A stretch of 64,000 bases of DNA from Pectobacterium polaris (GCF_002307355.1 NZ_CP017481.1:1054001-1118000), one strand, 5' to 3'. Shown: positions 46,629 to 58,055, numbered from the stretch's first letter. Numbers and translations: made by a program. The notes: generated from the sequence alone by a model not told the origin.

Positions 46629-47597
46629 TTATTTACTGCTTTTGTTATCTACCAGAACCGCCAGCAAAATGACGACTGCTTTAACGATCATTTGGTAGTA
46701 AGAAGAAACACCTAATAAATTCAGTCCGTTGTTGAGGAAGCCAAGGATAAGCGCGCCGATCAACGTACCAACGATACGCCCTTTTCCTCCAGCCAGACTG
46801 GTGCCGCCCAATACTACAGCCGCGATAGCATCCAGCTCATACCCTGTACCCGCCGTTGGCTGTGCAGAGGACAAACGTGCGACTTCGATAATTCCCGCCA
46901 GGGCAGACAGCAGCCCACACAGGGAATAGACAATAATCTTGATTTTATCAACGCTGATGCCGGACAAACGGGTAGCAGACTCGTTGCCGCCCAGCGCATA
47001 GATATAGCGCCCCAGACGCGTATGGTGCAGCATGTACCAGGCCGCCACGAACACGATAGCCATGATCCAGATTGGCGTCGGAATCCCCAGCGGACGACCG
47101 ATACCAAACCAGCCAAACGCATCTGCCACGTCAGAAAAACCGGTATTAACCGGGCTACCGTTGGTATAGACCATCGTCACACCGCGAAGTAACAGCATCA
47201 TGACCAACGTGGCAATAAACGCCTGCACTTTGCCTTTAGATACAATGATCCCCGTACCCGCACCTATCAGCGCCCCCAGAGCCAGCGCGCCAAACACCGC
47301 CACCAGCGCATTGACTTCAAGCCCGACGATGGAAGCCGCCACGGCACCAGTCAATGCCAGCAGTGAACCCACTGACAAATCGATGCCCGAGGTCAGAATC
47401 ACCAGCGTCATGCCGACGGCCATGATGGCGTTAACCGACGTCTGCTGAAGAATATTGAACAGGTTGTTCAGGGTAAAAAAGTTAGGGCTCATAGCGGAAA
47501 CAACCGCAATCAGGATCAGGAGCGCGATCAGCGATTTCTGCTCCAGTAACCACTCTTTGCTGAACCAGCGTTTTGCCGCGATAGATTGAGAACTCAT
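46629..47597 (-). CDS. rbsC: Ribose ABC transporter permease
   Basis: 322 residues from the ATG at 47597 (MSSQSIAAKRWFSKEWL). Around ten membrane segments; family blocks TSVNAIMAVGMTLVILTSGIDLSVGS, AFIATLVMMLLLRGVT and VVLGGTSLAGGKGRIVGTLIGALILG. Homodimer forming the channel with RbsA. Seven nt after rbsA. Confidence 0.96.
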   Translation of the reverse strand: MSSQSIAAKRWFSKEWLLEQKSLIALLILIAVVSAMSPNFFTLNNLFNILQQTSVNAIMAVGMTLVILTSGIDLSVGSLLALTGAVAASIVGLEVNALVAVFGALALGALIGAGTGIIVSKGKVQAFIATLVMMLLLRGVTMVYTNGSPVNTGFSDVADAFGWFGIGRPLGIPTPIWIMAIVFVAAWYMLHHTRLGRYIYALGGNESATRLSGISVDKIKIIVYSLCGLLSALAGIIEVARLSSAQPTAGTGYELDAIAAVVLGGTSLAGGKGRIVGTLIGALILGFLNNGLNLLGVSSYYQMIVKAVVILLAVLVDNKSSK

Positions 47598-47604
47598 GTC
47601 TGAC

Positions 47605-49110
47605 TTACTCCTGCTTTGCGCCGTATTGCTTACCAACGGCCGCGGCCATCAGTGCTTCCTGGGTTGCTTGCTCAATAGGGAAATCCCCGCTCAAGCGCCC
47701 TTCATGCATCACAATGATGCGATCGCTCATTCCCAAGACTTCGGGCATTTCGGATGACACCAATATGATGCTCAGCCCTTCTTCTTTGAATTGATTGATT
47801 AACTGGTAAATCTCTTTCTTCGCCCCGACATCGACGCCGCGCGTCGGTTCATCAAGGATCAGGACATTTGGGCGCGTCATCAGGCCACGGGCAATCGCCA
47901 CTTTCTGCTGATTACCGCCGGAAAGCAGGCCGATAGGCTGCTCCATCGAAGGCGTTTTCACGTTGAACAGGCGAATAAAGTCGGCAACCGTCAGTTGCTC
48001 TTCGGCGTGTTTCAGACGACCACCCGCATGGCTGAAATAGCGCAGTGCAGTTAACGACATGTTTTCTTTTACTGACATGCCCAACACCAGGCCATCGCGC
48101 TTGCGGTCTTCGGAAATGTAAACGATGCCGTTCGCCAAGCCATCCTGCGGTTTACGGGTCACTACGTCACGGCCATCCAGCGTCACATTACCGCCAGTTC
48201 GCGGCAGCGCGCCGTAAAGAATCTTCATCAGTTCGGTACGGCCCGCGCCCATCAGCCCTGCGACGCCCAGAATTTCGCCTTTCCGCACCGTAAAGCTGAC
48301 GCTATCGACGCCCGGCCCTGACAGGTTCTGCACCTTAAGGCGAACCTCTCCCGGCGCTTTATTCGAACGCGGGTACTGATCTTCCAGCTTACGGCCGACC
48401 ATCATTTCAATCAGCGTATCTTCCTCTAAGTCACTGACCGGACGTTCGCCGATAAACTGACCATCGCGGAACACGGTAATGTCATCGCAGATTTCAAAGA
48501 TTTCTTTCAGACGGTGGGAAATATAGACAATGCCGCATCCCTGAGATTGCAGCTCTTTGATCACGCTGAATAGCGAAGCAGTCTCGGTATCCGTCAGGGC
48601 GTCGGTCGGTTCATCCATGATGATGACTTTCGATTCAAAGCTCAGCACCTTGGCAATTTCTACCATTTGCTGATCGCCAATAGATAAATCCCCGACCATA
48701 CGACGGCTGTCATAGCGCAGATTAAGGCGTTTCAGCAGCTTATCGGCTTCCGCATACATCTTGTTCCAGTCGATACGACCGAAGCGGTTGGTAAATTCAC
48801 GACCAAGGAAGATATTCTCGGCAATCGTGAGTTGGGGAATCAGGTTAAGTTCCTGATGGATAATACCGATACCTGCTTCCTGGGACGCTTTCGGCCCGCT
48901 GAAATCCACCTCTTTCCCCAGAAAATGGATGCTGCCGGCATCTTTACGATAGATCCCGGTCAGGACTTTCATCATGGTGGACTTGCCCGCACCGTTCTCG
49001 CCCACCAGCGCCATCACTTTTCCCGGATAGACGTTGAGTGCCGCACCGGAAAGCGCTTTAACGCCGGGAAAAGATTTCGTGATGCCTTGCAGTTGCAGTA
49101 AAGGTTGCAT
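47605..49110 (-). CDS. rbsA: Ribose ABC transporter ATP-binding protein
   Basis: 501 residues, two fused nucleotide-binding domains. First: [40 protein letters not shown]. Second: [16 protein letters not shown] (degenerate P-loop), [30 protein letters not shown]. This asymmetry is normal for sugar importers of the RbsA/MglA type. Confidence 0.97.
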   Translation of the reverse strand: MQPLLQLQGITKSFPGVKALSGAALNVYPGKVMALVGENGAGKSTMMKVLTGIYRKDAGSIHFLGKEVDFSGPKASQEAGIGIIHQELNLIPQLTIAENIFLGREFTNRFGRIDWNKMYAEADKLLKRLNLRYDSRRMVGDLSIGDQQMVEIAKVLSFESKVIIMDEPTDALTDTETASLFSVIKELQSQGCGIVYISHRLKEIFEICDDITVFRDGQFIGERPVSDLEEDTLIEMMVGRKLEDQYPRSNKAPGEVRLKVQNLSGPGVDSVSFTVRKGEILGVAGLMGAGRTELMKILYGALPRTGGNVTLDGRDVVTRKPQDGLANGIVYISEDRKRDGLVLGMSVKENMSLTALRYFSHAGGRLKHAEEQLTVADFIRLFNVKTPSMEQPIGLLSGGNQQKVAIARGLMTRPNVLILDEPTRGVDVGAKKEIYQLINQFKEEGLSIILVSSEMPEVLGMSDRIIVMHEGRLSGDFPIEQATQEALMAAAVGKQYGAKQE

Positions 49111-49117
49111 TGATACC

Positions 49118-49537
49118 TCAGAACGTTACGCCAGCACAAAGGATGACATTGGCATACGGAGAACACTCTCCGCTGCGAATGATGGCCCGGCTTTTGCCGC
49201 TTTGGGTTTTAAATTCTTCATGGCTGACATAGTGCAATGCAATTGAGTTTCCCTGGTGTTGTTCAAGTTGCTTCAATTGATCGAGTAATGCGTCATGGAC
49301 GGCGGGGTTCTTTTCAATAATCTCTTCCGCCAGAATAGCGGCCTCGACCTGCATTTCGCTGGTGACAACGCTAACCACCTGCAAGAACGTCGGCACGTTA
49401 TGCGTCAACGCCAGATCGATACGGGTCGTCGTTTCAGGAATCGGTAAACCGGCATCACCAATCACAAGGCTATCGGTATGTCCCAGTCGAGAAATCACGG
49501 AAGAAATATCTGAATTCAATAATGCTGCTTTTTTCAT
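49118..49537 (-). CDS. rbsD: D-ribose pyranase
   Basis: 139 residues, E. coli length. Catalytic histidine in [20 protein letters not shown]-terminal [24 protein letters not shown]. Interconverts beta-pyranose and beta-furanose ribose so ribokinase gets its form. First gene of the operon, with 14 nt between its ATG and the RbsR operator. Confidence 0.97.
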   Translation of the reverse strand: MKKAALLNSDISSVISRLGHTDSLVIGDAGLPIPETTTRIDLALTHNVPTFLQVVSVVTSEMQVEAAILAEEIIEKNPAVHDALLDQLKQLEQHQGNSIALHYVSHEEFKTQSGKSRAIIRSGECSPYANVILCAGVTF

Positions 49538-49551
49538 CTTCTCACCCCACC

Positions 49552-49567
49552 AGCGAAACGTTTCGCT
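49552..49567. promoter_or_regulatory. RbsR operator 1
   Basis: AGCGAAACGTTTCGCT, a perfect 16-bp palindrome as in E. coli rbs. It overlaps the predicted start of transcription. Confidence 0.9.
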
Positions 49568-49573
49568 AATAAC

Positions 49574-49601
49574 ATTCTAGAAAAAGAAGCAAGAAAGGCA
49601 A
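49574..49601 (-). promoter_or_regulatory. rbs operon promoter
   Basis: Minus strand: TTGCCT (49596-49601), 16-nt spacer, TAGAAT (49574-49579), placing the start inside operator 1. A partial CRP site (TGTGA-N6-TCGAA, 49619-49634) lies upstream. Confidence 0.65.
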
Positions 49602-49630
49602 TGAAGAGATAAAAAAAATGTGATCACCAT

Positions 49631-49642
49631 CGAAACGTTTCG
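49631..49642. promoter_or_regulatory. RbsR operator 2
   Basis: CGAAACGTTTCG, the same core as operator 1, centred 77 bp upstream of it. Two operators on either side of the promoter would allow looping by a LacI-type repressor and block the partial CRP site. Confidence 0.75.
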
Positions 49643-49689
49643 CTAACAAAAAAAGAAAGGAAACGATAGGTCATTATAGACCCTAAATA

Positions 49690-49950
49690 ATTCGAGTTTC
49701 AGGCAGGCGGCGAGTGAGGGACAAATTCGTCGGGAACGAATTTGACCAGCCAGCGGCTGGCCTTCGGTGAGAGACAGGATGTCTCTCATTTCATCCCGAT
49801 GAGCTTACTCAAGTAAGTGACTCGGGTGACAAATCTGTCGGGAGCAGATTTGAACGCTGCTTGCAGCGGCCCTTCAGGGCGAGGCCCACGACGGGCCGAG
49901 TATTTGAATGAAGCCAACGCACATACAACTTGAAGAATGACGGATATAGG
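49690..49950. repeat. Composite multi-hairpin intergenic element
   Basis: About 260 bp between the rbs control region and ygiW made almost wholly of short inverted repeats: 49722-49744, 49746-49760, 49768-49788, 49795-49826, 49830-49852, 49855-49868, 49869-49880 and 49883-49897. The first and fifth are variants of one module (CAAA, variable bases, loop CGGGA, complementary bases, TTTG). Modules of the same kind occur inverted at 29452-29548. No ORF is supported here. Confidence 0.75.
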
Positions 49951-50011
49951 AGATTGATAAATAGAGAAATGGCGGGCAAAAGCCCGCCAATAAGGAACAG
50001 AGGATAATACG

Positions 50012-50407
50012 TTAGAGTTTACGAATCTGCTTCACATCCACTCCGACAGCGTTGAATTCTTTATCCAACTCGCCTGAAATTTCCACTTTATCGGTAGGTG
50101 AAACCATCTGGCCATTCCAGCGTTTGTGGTCGATCTCGACTTCCATCGTGCCCGTTGAATCGCGGAACAGGTAGTTTTCATCGCCGAGTCGTTTTTCAAT
50201 GTTCCCTCTCAGCGTCACCCAACTGTCATCGCGCAAATCTTTAGCTTTATCTACCGTGGTGAGGGAACTCTGCGAATCGGTGAATCCCCCTTGATGTGAA
50301 CCAGTAGCTGGTGTTTCTGGATTGACAAAACCACCGCCACTTTGTGCAGCAAATACTGGTGCAGAAACCAGAGCAGTAATAACGAGTAACGCAGCGACTT
50401 TTTTCAT
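50012..50407 (-). CDS. ygiW: YgiW-family periplasmic OB-fold stress protein
   Basis: 131 residues from the ATG at 50407, preceded by GGAAGG; a GTG at 50413 is an alternative. Signal peptide MKKVAALLVITALVSAPVFA, a Gly/Ser-rich linker, then a BOF (DUF388) domain with LRDDSWVTLRGNIEKRLGDENYLFRD, VEIDHKRWNGQMVSPTDKVEI and DVKQIRKL. E. coli YgiW is implicated in peroxide, cadmium and acid stress tolerance. Divergent from qseB, as in E. coli. Confidence 0.93.
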   Translation of the reverse strand: MKKVAALLVITALVSAPVFAAQSGGGFVNPETPATGSHQGGFTDSQSSLTTVDKAKDLRDDSWVTLRGNIEKRLGDENYLFRDSTGTMEVEIDHKRWNGQMVSPTDKVEISGELDKEFNAVGVDVKQIRKL

Positions 50408-50432
50408 GTTCACCCTTCCTTTTTTGCCTGTT

Positions 50433-50492
50433 GTTTCACAATTAAACGTTTCAAAGTTAACTGTTTCACAGTCAATGGTTTCGCAGTCAACC
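50433..50492. repeat. Four tandem 15-bp direct repeats between ygiW and qseB
   Basis: GTTTCACAATTAAAC, GTTTCAAAGTTAACT, GTTTCACAGTCAATG and GTTTCGCAGTCAACC follow one another without gaps from 50433 to 50492 (consensus GTTTCACAGTYAAYN). They start 26 bp before the ygiW ATG. OmpR-class regulators such as QseB bind direct repeats, so a regulatory array is possible. Confidence 0.75.
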
Positions 50493-50694
50493 TGCGGGAG
50501 CTATCGGTCTTCGTAAAAGAGTAAAACAAATTTTTCTTAACGGAATCTTAAAGCGTCAGTTCTCGCATTGTTGTTTTTTTATATTGCCGGATATTGCCCA
50601 GTTTCAGTGATTTGGCCTGTACACACCGCCTCTCTATTTCGTATAAAACCGGAAAAGGCATAAGTACAACCGTAGCATTCCCTGCGAGACAGCC

Positions 50695-51357
50695 ATGAGA
50701 ATATTGTTAATCGAAGACGATCGCTTGATTGGTGACGGCCTGAAAGCTGGGTTGAACAAACTGGGCTTTAATATCGACTGGTTTATGGAAGGTAAAGCGG
50801 GTGCCGCGGCATTGAAGGCGGCACCCTATGATGCGGTGGTGCTCGACCTCAGCCTGCCGGGCATGGACGGGATGGATATTCTGCGCCAGTGGCGTCAGGC
50901 TGGGCATGACGAACCGGTACTGATTCTGACCGCCCGCGATGCGCTGGAACAGCGTGTGGAAGGTCTGCAGCGAGGTGCCGATGATTATTTATGTAAGCCC
51001 TTTGCACTGACAGAAGTGGCCGCTCGCCTGCAGGCGCTGATTCGCCGCCGTCACGGCCAACTTCAACCGACATTAACGCACGGCGCAGTTTCCCTTGAGC
51101 CCGGATCGCGGAGCGTCACGCTTAACAACGAACCACTGATACTAAAATCTCGCGAACTGGCGTTACTGGAACTGTTTTTGCTCAATCAGAACCGCATACT
51201 CACACGCGCGCAGTTGGAGGAAAAGCTCTATGGGTGGGACGATGATGTCTCCAGCAATGCGGTAGAAGTGCATATCCATCACCTGCGTAAAAAGCTGGGC
51301 AGCGGGTTTATCCGAACCGTACATGGCGTTGGCTATATTCTGGGAGAGGCGCCATGA
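50695..51357 (+). CDS. qseB: Response regulator QseB
   Basis: 220 residues. Receiver with acidic pocket [10 protein letters not shown], phospho-acceptor Asp in [12 protein letters not shown], lysine in [10 protein letters not shown]; OmpR/PhoB winged helix from about 125 with [25 protein letters not shown] and [16 protein letters not shown]. Closest by recall to QseB of E. coli. ATGA overlap with qseC. Confidence 0.93.
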   Translation: MRILLIEDDRLIGDGLKAGLNKLGFNIDWFMEGKAGAAALKAAPYDAVVLDLSLPGMDGMDILRQWRQAGHDEPVLILTARDALEQRVEGLQRGADDYLCKPFALTEVAARLQALIRRRHGQLQPTLTHGAVSLEPGSRSVTLNNEPLILKSRELALLELFLLNQNRILTRAQLEEKLYGWDDDVSSNAVEVHIHHLRKKLGSGFIRTVHGVGYILGEAP

Positions 51358-52703
51358 ATCGACTCAGTCTGCGTTTACGCCTGATTGCAGGTTTTACGCT
51401 GCTGACATTACTTTGCTGGGGCGTAGCCAGTCTGCTGTCGTGGCATCAAACACGCCATAACATCAATGAGCTATTTGATACCCAGCAAATGCTGTTTGCC
51501 AAACACCTGGCCACCATGAATCCTGATGAATTGCGAATCCAGTCAGTTTCTCTGCCCAAAACCAAAAGTCTGGTACATGAGAATCAGGGAAAGCAGGAAG
51601 ATGATGCGCTGGCCTTCGCCATTTTTACCCGCGATGGGAAAATGGTGCTGAACGATGGTGATAACGGCAAGGATTTCATTTTTAACTATACGCGCAACGG
51701 CTTTACCGACGGCAGGCTACGCGATGACAATGACGCCTGGCGCATCGTCTGGCTGACGACAGCGGATAATCGCTATGTGGTTGCCGTCGGGCAGGAGTGG
51801 GAATATCGTCAGGACATGACGCTGGATATTGTAAAAACTAACCTGATGCCTTGGCTGTTCGCCCTGCCGATCATGCTGGCACTGCTGTTCTGGCTGGTCA
51901 CGCGTGAACTCTCACCGCTAAAACGCATTACCGCCGAGCTTCAACAGCGTTCACCAGATGAAAGCACGCCGCTGGCGACGCAGCACATCCCGCAAGAAGT
52001 TCGCCCGTTGGTCAACGCATTAAACCACCTGTTTTCCCGCATCAGCGACATGCTGGTTCGTGAACGTCGTTTTACCTCCGATGCAGCTCACGAATTACGT
52101 AGCCCGTTGGCAGCGTTGAAAGTTCAAACTGAAGTCGCACAGCTGGCGCATGATGATGAAGCCATGCGGCATCATGCGTTGGTCAATCTAGATAAAGGCA
52201 TCGATCGGGCCACACGGCTGGTGGATCAGCTCCTGACGCTGTCGCGGCTGGATGCCGAATCGTCCCCCGCAGGGATGCAGCCCATCCAGTTTAATGAACT
52301 ACTGCAACAGGCGGTGATCGCGCATTACCACACGGCGCAAACCGCGGGTATCGAGCTGACGCTGGATTTACCGGATACTCCGGTTATCCGGCAGGGCCAC
52401 CCGCTGCTGCTGACTCTGCTGGTACGCAATCTGCTGGATAATGCTATTCGCTACAGCCATGAAGGAGGAACGGTAAGCCTGACGCTGACAGAGCGCGGCT
52501 TTCAGGTTGCCGATAACGGACCGGGCATTAGCGAGGAGGTGCTGGCAAGAATTGGCGAACGCTTTTATCGTCCGCCGGGGCAGGAGAAATCCGGCAGCGG
52601 TCTGGGGATTTCTATCGTGAACAACATCGCCAAACTGCACCACATGCGGGTCACGTTCACCAATCAGCCAAAAGGCGGGCTGGTTGTCGCCATAAATTGG
52701 TAA
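51354..52703 (+). CDS. qseC: Sensor histidine kinase QseC
   Basis: 449 residues. TM1 about 10-30, a periplasmic sensor of about 125 residues, TM2 about 160-180, HAMP, H box [17 protein letters not shown] box [14 protein letters not shown] boxes VADNGPGIS and GSGLGLSIV. In E. coli it responds to autoinducer-3/adrenergic signals and cross-talks with PmrB. The ygiW-qseBC block here sits between rbs and kup, unlike in E. coli. Confidence 0.92.
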   Translation: MNRLSLRLRLIAGFTLLTLLCWGVASLLSWHQTRHNINELFDTQQMLFAKHLATMNPDELRIQSVSLPKTKSLVHENQGKQEDDALAFAIFTRDGKMVLNDGDNGKDFIFNYTRNGFTDGRLRDDNDAWRIVWLTTADNRYVVAVGQEWEYRQDMTLDIVKTNLMPWLFALPIMLALLFWLVTRELSPLKRITAELQQRSPDESTPLATQHIPQEVRPLVNALNHLFSRISDMLVRERRFTSDAAHELRSPLAALKVQTEVAQLAHDDEAMRHHALVNLDKGIDRATRLVDQLLTLSRLDAESSPAGMQPIQFNELLQQAVIAHYHTAQTAGIELTLDLPDTPVIRQGHPLLLTLLVRNLLDNAIRYSHEGGTVSLTLTERGFQVADNGPGISEEVLARIGERFYRPPGQEKSGSGLGISIVNNIAKLHHMRVTFTNQPKGGLVVAINW

Positions 52704-52771
52704 AGGCTATTCTCTCTACCATTAAGCAACATGGCCCAACCAACCAACAGCGACTCGTTGTTTGTTATTAG

Positions 52772-52838
52772 GGAAACACGGGGATGAGGTTCCCGCAGGG
52801 ACGCCTCGCCCCGTGGTCGACCGTGTATCTCGATCTTA
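52772..52838. repeat. 68-bp dispersed intergenic repeat, copy 2
   Basis: 67 bp, matching 18932-18999. Outer stem CACGGGG (52778-52784) / CCCCGTG pairs where copy 1 has CACGGTG / CACCGTG; inner GAGG...CCTC and TCCC GCA GGGA stems are kept. It lies between qseC and kup. Confidence 0.8.
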
Positions 52839-52869
52839 TCCCAACATAACGCCCTAATAGTGGGATCAC

Positions 52870-54738
52870 TTAAATCTCGACCTGTATCCCTAACTCAATC
52901 AGCCTGTTCGGCGGTATTTCAAACTGATCCGCCGCCCGCAGCGCATTGCGGCTGAGCATCATGAATAGCTTACCGCGCAAGCGCAGATACCACGGGCGCT
53001 CACCGATAATCAGCGACTCATTGGACATAAAGAAAGACGTTTCCATCATTTGGCAGGTTAACCCATCCTGCCAGCAGCGCTGAAAGACCTCTTCCACATC
53101 CGGCGTCTCACGCCAGCCATAGTTGGCAATCACGCGCCAGAACGTCGGCGAAAGCTGTTCAACCGTCACGCGACGCGCGTTCAGCACATAGGGCGCATCC
53201 TCTGTTCGCATGGTCAACAGCACCACGCGCTCATGCAGGATTTTATTGTGCTTAAGGTTATGCAGCAGCGCGAATGGAATTACACGAGTCGCGCGCGAGA
53301 AATACACGGCGGTCCCCGGCACACGCGTCGGCGGCGTTTTCTCCAGCGAGGCAATCATGGCATCCAGCGAATTACCATGCTCATGCAGCCGGCGCAGCAG
53401 CCTGAAGCGCTCGCTTTTCCACGTCGTCATGATGATAAACATCACCATACCCAACGCCAGCGGCAGCCAGCCGCCGGAGAGGATCTTGACCACGTTTGCC
53501 AAAAACATCGGCACGTCAATAATCAGCAGGCCCGCCAGCAACACCCACGCCAGATAGCGATTCCAGAGCCAATTCTTCACCGCCACCGTACAGAACAGAA
53601 TGCTGGTAATCACCATCGTACCCGTTACCGCAATCCCGTAAGCCGCTGCCAGGTTGCTTGAATGCTCAAAGCTGACAATCACGATGACGACCGCGATATA
53701 GAGCATCCAGTTAATAGCAGGAATATAAATCTGACCGGATTCCATATCTGACGTGTGTACGATACGCATCGGCGGCAAATAGCCCAGCCGCACCGCCTGA
53801 CGAGTCAGGGAGAAAACACCGGAAATCACCGCCTGCGAGGCAATGATTGTCGCCAGCGTGGCCAATATCATCAGCGGAATCAGCGCCCAGTCTGGCGCCA
53901 GCAGGAAGAAGGGGTTCTTGATGGCTTCAGGATCTTTTAACAGCAACGCGCCCTGCCCGAAGTAATTTAACACCAGCGATGGCAGCACCACCGTAAACCA
54001 GGCCAGACGAATGGGGAATTTACCGAAGTGGCCCATATCAGCATACAGTGCCTCGACCCCGGTAATCGCCAGCACTACAGCGCCCAGCGCGAAGAACGAC
54101 ACCGCTTTATATTCGATAAAGAAGCGCACAGCGTACATCGGGTTCAACGCCTGTAAGACTTCGGGGTTCGCAATGATGCTGCGCGCACCCAGTACGCCAA
54201 GCGTCAAAAACCAAATCAGCATCACGGGCGCAAACAGCTTGCCGACGCTACCTGTACCGTGTTTTTGAATGATAAACAGTAATGTCAGAACGACAATTGA
54301 GAGTGGAACGATATAGCTGTCCATCGACGGCGCGGCGATTTCTAGCCCCTCCATCGCCGACATCACCGAGATGGCCGGCGTGATGACCACTTCTCCATAG
54401 AAGAAGCTGCCGCCAATCAACCCCATGATGACCAGCACGGACGTCATGCGATCGGAGGTATTGCGCCCGGCTAATGACATTAATGTCAGAATCCCACCTT
54501 CGCCTGCGTTATCGGCACGCATCACATAGGTCAGGTATTTCAGCGAAACAACAAGGACCAACAGCCAAAAGATCAGTGAAAGAAAGCCAAAGACCGAGTC
54601 AGGTTCGACCCCAAAACCAAACTGCCCTGATAAACATTCCCTTAACGTATAAAGAGGGCTGGTTCCTATATCTCCATAAACCACCCCGATGGCCGCCAGC
54701 GTGACAGCCGGAAGCGAACGTTTATGTTCTGAGCTCAT
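52870..54738 (-). CDS. kup: Low-affinity K+ transporter Kup
   Basis: 622 residues, E. coli length. HAK/KUP family: [20 protein letters not shown] at the N-terminus, about 12 TM segments, [21 protein letters not shown], then a cytoplasmic C-terminal domain of about 170 residues ending [17 protein letters not shown]+:H+ symporter that works mainly at low pH. Divergent from ravA, as in E. coli. Confidence 0.97.
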   Translation of the reverse strand: MSSEHKRSLPAVTLAAIGVVYGDIGTSPLYTLRECLSGQFGFGVEPDSVFGFLSLIFWLLVLVVSLKYLTYVMRADNAGEGGILTLMSLAGRNTSDRMTSVLVIMGLIGGSFFYGEVVITPAISVMSAMEGLEIAAPSMDSYIVPLSIVVLTLLFIIQKHGTGSVGKLFAPVMLIWFLTLGVLGARSIIANPEVLQALNPMYAVRFFIEYKAVSFFALGAVVLAITGVEALYADMGHFGKFPIRLAWFTVVLPSLVLNYFGQGALLLKDPEAIKNPFFLLAPDWALIPLMILATLATIIASQAVISGVFSLTRQAVRLGYLPPMRIVHTSDMESGQIYIPAINWMLYIAVVIVIVSFEHSSNLAAAYGIAVTGTMVITSILFCTVAVKNWLWNRYLAWVLLAGLLIIDVPMFLANVVKILSGGWLPLALGMVMFIIMTTWKSERFRLLRRLHEHGNSLDAMIASLEKTPPTRVPGTAVYFSRATRVIPFALLHNLKHNKILHERVVLLTMRTEDAPYVLNARRVTVEQLSPTFWRVIANYGWRETPDVEEVFQRCWQDGLTCQMMETSFFMSNESLIIGERPWYLRLRGKLFMMLSRNALRAADQFEIPPNRLIELGIQVEI

Positions 54739-55071
54739 ATCTATCTTCTGTTGTTAATCAGTCCGCGAAGCGCGTCATTCACAGCAACTCGTCCAAGAGC
54801 GCACAGTATGCACAAATCAGGGTAAAAACCCATTTTTATTGTGCGGTCACCTGTATACGAAACATCCTGTAAAAGGTGGTTTATTGCTTACTTACCCCGT
54901 TAGGGTGAATAATCCGTAAAAGTATTCTAATAAAAAACTGTGATCTGCCGTTTATTATTACTATTGTCTTTCTGAAAGTAGGGTTTTTCTGAGACACCGC
55001 TTTCAGTCGAGCAACCAGATTCAAAAATAAACGATTTCGGTACATCACATCATGGGACTAACGGATTAATT
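54739..55071. other. Divergent kup/ravA intergenic region
   Basis: 333 bp without a convincing ORF or repeat. It should hold the kup and ravA promoters; no element was clear enough to call. Confidence 0.4.
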
Positions 55072-56571
55072 ATGCGTCAAACCGCGGCATTGGCTGAAAG
55101 AATTTCTCGTCTCAGTCATGCGCTAGAGCACGGACTCTACGAAAGACAGCACGCCATTCGTCTCTGTCTGCTGGCAGCGCTAAGCGGAGAAAGTGTTTTT
55201 CTCCTGGGGCCGCCGGGTATAGCCAAAAGTATGATCGCACGACGTCTTAAATTCGCTTTTCGTCATGCGAACGCGTTCGAGTACCTGATGACCCGCTTTT
55301 CCACCCCGGAAGAGGTATTCGGTCCCCTTTCTATTCAGGCATTAAAAGACGAAGGCCGCTATCAGCGTCTGACCGCGGGTTACCTGCCGGAAGCCGAAAT
55401 CGTGTTTCTGGATGAGATCTGGAAAGCGGGCCCCGCCATTTTGAATACCCTGCTGACGGCCATTAACGAGCGGCGTTTCCGTAATGGCAACAGCGAAGAC
55501 ACCATCCCAATGCGCCTGCTGGTCGCCGCGTCGAATGAACTGCCGGAAGCGGATGGCGGTCTGGAAGCGCTCTATGACCGAATGCTCATCCGTCTGTGGC
55601 TCGATCGCGTGCAGGAAAAACAGAATTTCCGTGCGCTGCTCGTGAATAACAGCAGCGAACGCGATAACCCCGTCCCGCCCGCTCTCAGCGTCAGCAATGA
55701 AGAATACCAACAGTGGCAGAAGGATATTGAGCACGTCGCGTTGCCGGAAGCAGGCTTTGAGCTGATTTACACGCTGCGCCAACAGCTCGATGCGTTGGAA
55801 CAGGCCCCTTACATTTCCGATCGACGCTGGAAAAAAGCCCTGCGCTTGCTTCAAGCCAGCGCATTTTTCTGCGGACGGGATGCCATAACACCGATTGATA
55901 TCATTCTGCTGAAAGACTGTCTCTGGCATGACCAAAGCACGTTGACGCTCATCGAGCACCAGCTTGAATTGCTGATTACCGAACACGCCTACCAGCAGAA
56001 AAGTCTGCTGTTCCGCTTGCAACAGGTGAACACCCGGCGTCAGCAATACCAGCGTGAACAAAGCGAATTACAGGCATTTTCGGTGGAGAAACAGGGGCAC
56101 TTCCTTGGCCGAAAATTCCATTACACCTTGCCTGACGCGATCGCCGCCGAAACACTGGATCTGGTGCTGCAACGCCCGCTGATCCTGCACGATATTGAAG
56201 TTAACCACCTGATCATTGAGAAGCATGCTTTACAAGGCTGGCTGCAAAAAGGGGGAGAAATCCGGGGCAAGCTCAACGGCATCGGCTTCACCCAACGTCT
56301 CGATCTGCTGGTGGACGATCGCCAGCATCTGACGGTTCGCGATATCAGCCTGCAATCCTCCATTCTTTCTCTGCCAGAAAAACGCGACTGTGCACTTCCT
56401 GCTGACATTATCGATGAATACGAAAAGCTGAACATGCAGTTGCGCGAACAACGCCGCTTATTCAGCCAGCATCAGCCTTGCCTGTTCGTCCCCAGTGAGT
56501 GGCTGGCCAAAATAGAAGCCAGCCTGCAACAGGTCGCCGAGCAAATCCAGCAATCAGAGCAACAGGACTAA
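55072..56571 (+). CDS. ravA: MoxR-type AAA+ ATPase RavA
   Basis: 499 residues. Walker [16 protein letters not shown], Walker [12 protein letters not shown], sensor 1 [12 protein letters not shown], then the triple-helical LARA region characteristic of RavA (E. coli form binds LdcI). It acts with ViaA as a chaperone-like system linked to respiratory complexes and aminoglycoside sensitivity. Five nt before viaA. Confidence 0.96.
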   Translation: MRQTAALAERISRLSHALEHGLYERQHAIRLCLLAALSGESVFLLGPPGIAKSMIARRLKFAFRHANAFEYLMTRFSTPEEVFGPLSIQALKDEGRYQRLTAGYLPEAEIVFLDEIWKAGPAILNTLLTAINERRFRNGNSEDTIPMRLLVAASNELPEADGGLEALYDRMLIRLWLDRVQEKQNFRALLVNNSSERDNPVPPALSVSNEEYQQWQKDIEHVALPEAGFELIYTLRQQLDALEQAPYISDRRWKKALRLLQASAFFCGRDAITPIDIILLKDCLWHDQSTLTLIEHQLELLITEHAYQQKSLLFRLQQVNTRRQQYQREQSELQAFSVEKQGHFLGRKFHYTLPDAIAAETLDLVLQRPLILHDIEVNHLIIEKHALQGWLQKGGEIRGKLNGIGFTQRLDLLVDDRQHLTVRDISLQSSILSLPEKRDCALPADIIDEYEKLNMQLREQRRLFSQHQPCLFVPSEWLAKIEASLQQVAEQIQQSEQQD

Positions 56572-56576
56572 CGCCG

Positions 56577-58055
56577 ATGATCACGCTGGAATCACTGGAG
56601 ATGCTGCTGTCTATCGATGAAAACGAGCTGTTAGACGATCTTGTCGTCACATTGCTGGCGACGCCTCAGCTCGCTTTCTTCTTTGAAAAGTATCCCAGCC
56701 TGAAGTCCGCGTTACTCAACGACTTGCCTCACTGGAAAGAAACCTTAAAACTGCGCCTGCGTGCCACGCAGGTACCGCCGGAGCTGGAAAAAGAATTTAG
56801 CTGCTACCAGCGTTCGCAATCGATCGACAATCAGGCTTTTCAGACGCGCCTGCCTGCGATTATGGATATGCTGAACACCGTAGAATCCCCTTTTCTGACG
56901 CAGGCCTCACAGCTCATGGCCTCTCCAGAGAGAACCTTAGGGCAGAAGATCACGAGCGGGCTTCACGCGCTCTTTCTTCAGCGCTGGCGGCTAAGCCTCA
57001 CTCTGCAAACTGTTTCACTTCATCAGCAATTGATGGATCAAGAGCGGGAAATTCTGCTGGATGAACTGCAACAACGCCTGACCCTCAGCGGCAAACTCGA
57101 ACCTATTCTGGCCGAAAACGAAAATGCGGCCGGGCGGCTCTGGGATCTCAGCGCAGCACAGCGTATTCACACCGATCCCCGTCCGTTACTGGACTTCGGC
57201 GCTTTCCTGCAACGCCAGCCTGCATTACAAAAACTGGCGGAACGCTTAGGCCGCAGCCGCGAAACCAAATCCATTCTCACGCAGGAAGCACCGAAAGAAG
57301 CCTTCCGGGTCAGAGTACGGGAACCTGCCACCGTGCCTGAGCAGGTGAGCGGCGTGCATCAGAGCGATGACATTTTGCGTTTGATGCCGACGGAGCTGGT
57401 CACGCTGGGTATTAGCGAACTGGAATATGAATTCTATCGTCGCCTGCTGGAACATCGGCTGCTGACCTATCGCTTACAGGGGGAGAGCTGGCGCGAGAAA
57501 ATCACCGAGCGCCCCGTGGTGCATCAGCAAAACGAACAGCAGCCGCGTGGCCCGTTTATCGTCTGCGTTGATACGTCAGGTTCCATGGGCGGCTTTAATG
57601 AGCGCTGTGCCAAAGCTTTCTGTCTGGCGCTGATGCGCATCGCGCTCGCCGACAACCGCCGTTGCTACATCATGCTGTTTTCTACCGGCGTGGTGAAATA
57701 CGAGCTCACGTCTGCGGACGGGTTAGAGCAGGCGATACGTTTTCTCAGCCAGTCCTTCCGCGGCGGCACGGATATGAGCGCCTGTCTGTCAGCATTGTTG
57801 GATAAGATGGATGATGCACTCTGGCATGATGCCGACGCGGTGGTGATTTCGGATTTTATCGCCCAGCGGTTGCCGGATGAGGTAGTGAATAAGGTGAAAA
57901 GCCGTCAGAAGCAGCTACAGCATCGTTTCCATGCTGTAGCGATGTCCGATCATGGCAAACCCGGCATCATGCACATCTTTGACCATATCTGGCGCTTTGA
58001 TACCGGGTTAAAAAGCCGCTTAATGCGCCGTTGGCAGCACGGCAAGGCTTATTAA
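56577..58055 (+). CDS. viaA: VWA-domain partner protein ViaA
   Basis: 492 residues from the ATG at 56577 ([19 protein letters not shown]); the longer reading frame overlaps ravA. N-terminal helical domain, then a C-terminal VWA domain from about 315 with [32 protein letters not shown] and [17 protein letters not shown]. Its TAA overlaps the asnA stop on the other strand. Confidence 0.96.
   Translation: MITLESLEMLLSIDENELLDDLVVTLLATPQLAFFFEKYPSLKSALLNDLPHWKETLKLRLRATQVPPELEKEFSCYQRSQSIDNQAFQTRLPAIMDMLNTVESPFLTQASQLMASPERTLGQKITSGLHALFLQRWRLSLTLQTVSLHQQLMDQEREILLDELQQRLTLSGKLEPILAENENAAGRLWDLSAAQRIHTDPRPLLDFGAFLQRQPALQKLAERLGRSRETKSILTQEAPKEAFRVRVREPATVPEQVSGVHQSDDILRLMPTELVTLGISELEYEFYRRLLEHRLLTYRLQGESWREKITERPVVHQQNEQQPRGPFIVCVDTSGSMGGFNERCAKAFCLALMRIALADNRRCYIMLFSTGVVKYELTSADGLEQAIRFLSQSFRGGTDMSACLSALLDKMDDALWHDADAVVISDFIAQRLPDEVVNKVKSRQKQLQHRFHAVAMSDHGKPGIMHIFDHIWRFDTGLKSRLMRRWQHGKAY

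Noticed and set aside
53210..53661. Antisense ORFs of 115-142 codons opposite kup
   Set aside because: Shadow frames of a well-conserved gene; low-complexity, His/Arg/Gln-rich translation and no ribosome site.
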